Position numbers and translations under genes: made by a program. Of a DNA stretch of 64,000 bases, positions 61,207-64,000 are shown piece by piece. Numbering within the stretch: the stretch's first letter is position 1; each line of letters starts with the position of its first letter. The stretch spans positions 1,612,001 through 1,676,000 of the forward strand of contig NZ_CBDIIJ010000002.1 in assembly GCF_965279675.1 (NCBI RefSeq), written 5' to 3'. Below the pieces are notes generated by a model. The model ran no database searches and was not told the DNA's origin. It saw only the letters and a program-made list of their open reading frames with translations. This DNA is from Mucisphaera sp965279675 (GTDB lineage: Bacteria; Planctomycetota; Phycisphaerae; Phycisphaerales; Phycisphaeraceae).

Positions 61207-62576
61207 GCCGTCTGCGAGATCAGGGTCTGGATGCTGTGGGCCGGGGCGTTGAGGGTGGCCTGGTGGCTCGTGTGGCTGAGGCGGACGGGGAAGTCGAAGT
61301 CGCCTGCGTTCATGATGACGATGGCGAGGGTGCCGTCGGGGTTTTCGTAGGCGGTCGCGAGGATGTCGGCGTGGCTGACCCGGCAGCCGATGCGGGTCGC
61401 GCCGGGTTGGATAAAGCGGGCGAAGTGGCCGAGGTAGGCGTAGGAGCTCTGGTGCATGAGCCTGCCTGAAGGACGGTCGAGGAGGATGGGAGCCGAGCAG
61501 AGGTTGTTGACGTGATTGGGCCCGCCTGTTTCGTCGAGGAGGAGGTTCCAGTCGAGCCAGCCGGTGGTCCAGCGGTTGAAGTCGTTGATGAGGGAGCGGC
61601 CGTAGCGTTCGCCTGTGGCCCAGGAGCCGATGTGAGGCCCGCCTTCCTGGCAGCCCTCGGTGAAGATGAGGTGCTTGTCGGGGTAGGCGTCGTGGGTTCG
61701 CTGGACGTTCTCGAAGAAGTCGCCGCAGTACCAGTGGAAGCCGGCGCCCCAGACGTACTTGCTGGCTTCGGGGTCGTCGTAGACGGTGCTGGCGCGGTCG
61801 AAGAGCAGGTCGCGGTTGTGGTCCCAGACGATGATCTTGACGTCGCCGAGGCCTGCGTTTTCGAGGGTGGGTCCAAGGTGATCGCGGACGAAGTCGCGTT
61901 CTTCTTCGGCTGAGTAGAGGCAGGATTCCCAGGTCTGGACGGCCTCGGGCTCGTTCTGGACGGTGACGCCCCAGATGTCGATGCCCTCGTCCTGCATGGC
62001 CTGGATGTAGCGGACGTAGTAGTTGGCCCAGGTCTGGCGGTGCTCGGGGAGCAGGCGGCCGCCTTGCTTCATGGAGGGCGCATCTTTCATCCAGGCGGGC
62101 GGGCTCCAGGGTGAGGCGAGGAGGGAGACCGGGCGGTCGGCGACCTGGAGGGCGTCCTTGATGAAGGGGAGCAGGGCGGGGCGGTCGGCGTCGAGCGAGA
62201 AGCTCTTGAGGCTGGCGTCACCGTCTTCGACGTAGGTGTAGCCGCCTCGGGAGAAGTCGCAGGCGTGGATGTGGGTTCGCCAGAAGGTGTAACCGTGTCC
62301 GACGGTCGAACTGAAGTAGTCGTTGAGGAGTTGTTCGCGGCCGGCGTCGTCGAGTTGCTGGTAGTTGATCGCAGAGGATTCGGTGAGTGCGCCGCCTATG
62401 CCGAGGTGGGTCTGGAAGCGCTGGGTCGGGTCGATGCTGAGGTCGATCAGGGCGTCGGTCGGCTCGGTGGATAGCGAGATGACGCCGGCGGGAGCGAGTC
62501 GGTGGTCGCTTTGTTTGGCGGTGAGGTGGACATCGAAAGTCGTGGTTGCGATGCTCGGTGAGGGCGTGGTGGTCAT
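61203..62576 (-). CDS. Cytosolic GH30 glycosidase
   Basis: 457 residues from ATG 62576 ('MTTTPSPSIATTTFDVHL'); the frame start at 62675 would add a Pro-rich non-conserved stretch. There is no signal peptide. GH30 features: 'HLGIGGALTESSAINYQQL', 'SLLASPWSPPAWMKD', acid/base Glu209 in 'GVTVQNEPEA', nucleophile Glu307 in 'HLIFTEGCQEGG', and the C-terminal beta domain ending 'PAHSIQTLISQT'. Its overall pattern is the beta-1,6-glucanase/glucosylceramidase side of GH30. As an intracellular enzyme it would finish oligosaccharides imported after surface digestion by the exported GH30 and GH5. Confidence 0.91.
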   Translation of the reverse strand: MTTTPSPSIATTTFDVHLTAKQSDHRLAPAGVISLSTEPTDALIDLSIDPTQRFQTHLGIGGALTESSAINYQQLDDAGREQLLNDYFSSTVGHGYTFWRTHIHACDFSRGGYTYVEDGDASLKSFSLDADRPALLPFIKDALQVADRPVSLLASPWSPPAWMKDAPSMKQGGRLLPEHRQTWANYYVRYIQAMQDEGIDIWGVTVQNEPEAVQTWESCLYSAEEERDFVRDHLGPTLENAGLGDVKIIVWDHNRDLLFDRASTVYDDPEASKYVWGAGFHWYCGDFFENVQRTHDAYPDKHLIFTEGCQEGGPHIGSWATGERYGRSLINDFNRWTTGWLDWNLLLDETGGPNHVNNLCSAPILLDRPSGRLMHQSSYAYLGHFARFIQPGATRIGCRVSHADILATAYENPDGTLAIVIMNAGDFDFPVRLSHTSHQATLNAPAHSIQTLISQTA

Positions 62577-62696
62577 GGCGGGGATGATAGGGGTTCCTGC
62601 GGTGGTTTCAGGGATGGGCGGCGGTTTTGTCTGTGAGTGTGGGGGTGGGCCTGTTAGGCTGGGGCTTGTAAACAAGGTGATTCAGGAGCATTCACG

Positions 62697-63674
62697 ATGG
62701 CGGAGTCGACGCGAAGGGCCTTTCTCAAGACGGCGGCGGTGACCGGGATGCTGGCTTCGGGGGTGGGGGCTTCCTCGGCGGCGGCTCGGGCTGACGAGGG
62801 TGGGAGGCTGGTGGTTCCCCGTCGGCGGCTGGGGAAGATTGGTGCGGAGGTGTCGATGCTGGGGCTGGGGCTGGGTTCTGCGTTTACGTCGCCTTTTGAG
62901 CGGGATCGGGAGGCGGGGCAGGCGCTGCTGGTCAAGGCGCTCGATCATGGGATCAACTATTTCGATACGGCGCGTGGGTATGGGCCGTCGGAGGAGATGA
63001 TCGCACCGGTGGTGCGGGCGCATCGGGAGCGGATCTATCTGGTCAGCAAGAGTGGTGCTCGGGATTACGACGGGTTTATGCGAGAGTTCGACCGGAGTGT
63101 GCGTAACCTGGGCGTTGACCGGATTGATCTGTTTCACCTGCACAATCTGAAGCCGGGGCAGGATGATCTGGACCGGATGGAGCGGGGTTGTCTGCGGGCC
63201 GTTCGGCAGTTGAAGGAGCAGGGGGTGATTGATGCGTTCGGCGTGACGGGTCACAGCGGGGCGCAGATCCTGACGGATGCGGTGGCGCGTTTTGATCCCG
63301 ATGCGATTCTGACGATTTTTCCGGTGACGCGCCCGGATGCCGGCAGGTACGAGAGCGAGACGTTGAAGCTGGCGCGGGAGAAGCGGATGGGGGTGATCGC
63401 GATGAAGATTTTTAGAAGGGCGCGTGAGGCTGATCTCAAGCCGGCGGACATGATCGGTTATGCGTGGAGTCTGCCGGGCGTGCATTGTGCGATCATCGGT
63501 CTGGATCAGCTGGTGCATCTCGAGCAGAACGCTGAGATCGCGGCGAACTTCGAGCCGTTGGACGAGGCGAGGCGAGATGAACTGCACCGCGTGGCCAGTG
63601 CACGGCTGGGTGATTACCCGGCACCTTATGAGTTGCCGGGCTATGAGGATGCGCATCGGTCGGTGACGGTTTAG
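62697..63674 (+). CDS. Aldo/keto reductase with Tat signal
   Basis: A 325-residue protein opening with a twin-arginine signal ('STRRAFLKTAAVTGMLASGV', cleaved near ARA-DE), so it is folded before export to the periplasm. The AKR barrel follows: 'VSMLGLGLGSAF', 'ALDHGINYFDTARGYGPSEE' (Asp and catalytic Tyr), 'YLVSKSG' (Lys), 'DRIDLFHLHNL' (His) and 'LREQGVIDAFGVTGHSG'-like segment. ATG 62697 has AGGAG upstream. It is divergent from the GH30 gene; the 120-base gap contains CTTGT-AA-ACAAG, a small palindrome. The substrate is unknown. Confidence 0.87.
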   Translation: MAESTRRAFLKTAAVTGMLASGVGASSAAARADEGGRLVVPRRRLGKIGAEVSMLGLGLGSAFTSPFERDREAGQALLVKALDHGINYFDTARGYGPSEEMIAPVVRAHRERIYLVSKSGARDYDGFMREFDRSVRNLGVDRIDLFHLHNLKPGQDDLDRMERGCLRAVRQLKEQGVIDAFGVTGHSGAQILTDAVARFDPDAILTIFPVTRPDAGRYESETLKLAREKRMGVIAMKIFRRAREADLKPADMIGYAWSLPGVHCAIIGLDQLVHLEQNAEIAANFEPLDEARRDELHRVASARLGDYPAPYELPGYEDAHRSVTV

Positions 63675-63822
63675 CGGTCAGCAGGGGGTGGGGGCTGTTT
63701 GTCGGAGTTCCGGGTTGGTACGGGTGGGGTGTGCTGTCTCAAGAAAGTTTCAGAGCGGGCGTCTATAAACTTAGCTTCAGCGGTGCCTGTATAGACAAAC
63801 CCTTGAGAGTTAGAGCCAAGAG

Positions 63823-64000
63823 ATGGAAGAAACCGCGACGTATGTAGAGCCGGCCAACAGCTTGTTAGTGGACGGTTTGTTGGTGGTGGTGGTTTATGCC
63901 ACGCCGGTGGTGATCGTTCTGGTGATTGTCGGGGTGCTGCACGCGATCGCGCGGCGGGGGATCGCGGCGGTCTGCAAGCGGCAGCAGGTGTCCGCGGGGG
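63823..64000 (+). CDS. Membrane protein, N-terminal part (runs off the window)
   Basis: A frame from ATG 63823 is open to the edge (59 codons). The product starts 'MEETATYVEPANSLLVDG' and has one strong membrane helix, 'LLVVVVYATPVVIVLVIVGVL', followed by a basic stretch ('HAIARRGIAAVCKRQQ'), predicting N-out, C-in. TATAAAC near 63761 could be part of its promoter. The visible part is too short to name. Confidence 0.55.
   Translation, partial: MEETATYVEPANSLLVDGLLVVVVYATPVVIVLVIVGVLHAIARRGIAAVCKRQQVSAG

Overview
The window is high-GC DNA from a planctomycete, most likely class Phycisphaerae. The evidence is seven proteins with PEP-CTERM-type C-termini, several of them preceded by a dockerin-like Ca-binding doublet of the form 'NLIDLSxLATxFG'. 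Other pointers are a pseudopilin of the planctomycete H-X9-DG type, sulfatases, LacI-family regulators, a Kdo transferase (so a Gram-negative type envelope), and a 23S-5S rRNA unit with its own promoter and no 16S gene beside it. The genus cannot be fixed from the sequence alone.

Layout. 0-1.3 kb: end of a lipoprotein gene and pheS. 1.7-3.4 kb: a YwaF-like membrane protein overlapping a Gfo/Idh/MocA oxidoreductase. 3.5-10.8 kb: a LacI regulator with a palindromic candidate operator, two PEP-CTERM proteins (one SGNH-like) and two sulfatases, one cytosolic and one exported with dockerin plus sorting tail; this looks like a sulfated-glycan locus. 11.0-14.8 kb: tRNA-Ser(UGA), then 23S and 5S rRNA with promoter, boxA and processing stem. 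14.8-35.8 kb: mostly housekeeping. This part holds a DUF429 protein, a double-DTG aspartic protease, a phosphonate-type ABC transporter with ATPase and permease fused, guaA, a VapD-like protein overlapping aroB, ExbD/TonB-like proteins, two TPR proteins, waaA-proB, metG, topA and miaA. 36-45 kb: a chemoreceptor, an FkbM methyltransferase, aconitase, a 58-residue protein, an array of four paralogous small membrane proteins opposite a small HTH-like gene, and bioD. 45-50.9 kb: a giant AsmA-like protein, a stand-alone tRNA-binding domain, an EAL protein and a DUF2103-like protein.

50.9-62.6 kb is the most coherent accessory region: nine genes in a row on the minus strand with short gaps. In transcription order they are a cytosolic GH30, a LacI regulator, a pseudopilin, an exported GH5, a PEP-CTERM lectin-like protein, a second one with two copies of the same domain plus dockerin, an exported GH30 with dockerin and sorting tail, gluconokinase, and a LarA-family (nickel racemase/epimerase) protein. 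I read it as a surface-displayed beta-glucan utilisation locus with TGAAAC half-sites as candidate operators. An aldo/keto reductase with a Tat signal is divergent from it.

At the largest scale, strand composition flips twice. The plus strand is G-rich before about 11 kb and after about 34.6 kb, but C-rich from about 14.7 to 34.6 kb whatever the gene direction. This suggests an inverted or inserted block of about 20 kb. I saw no CRISPR array, insertion sequence or prophage.
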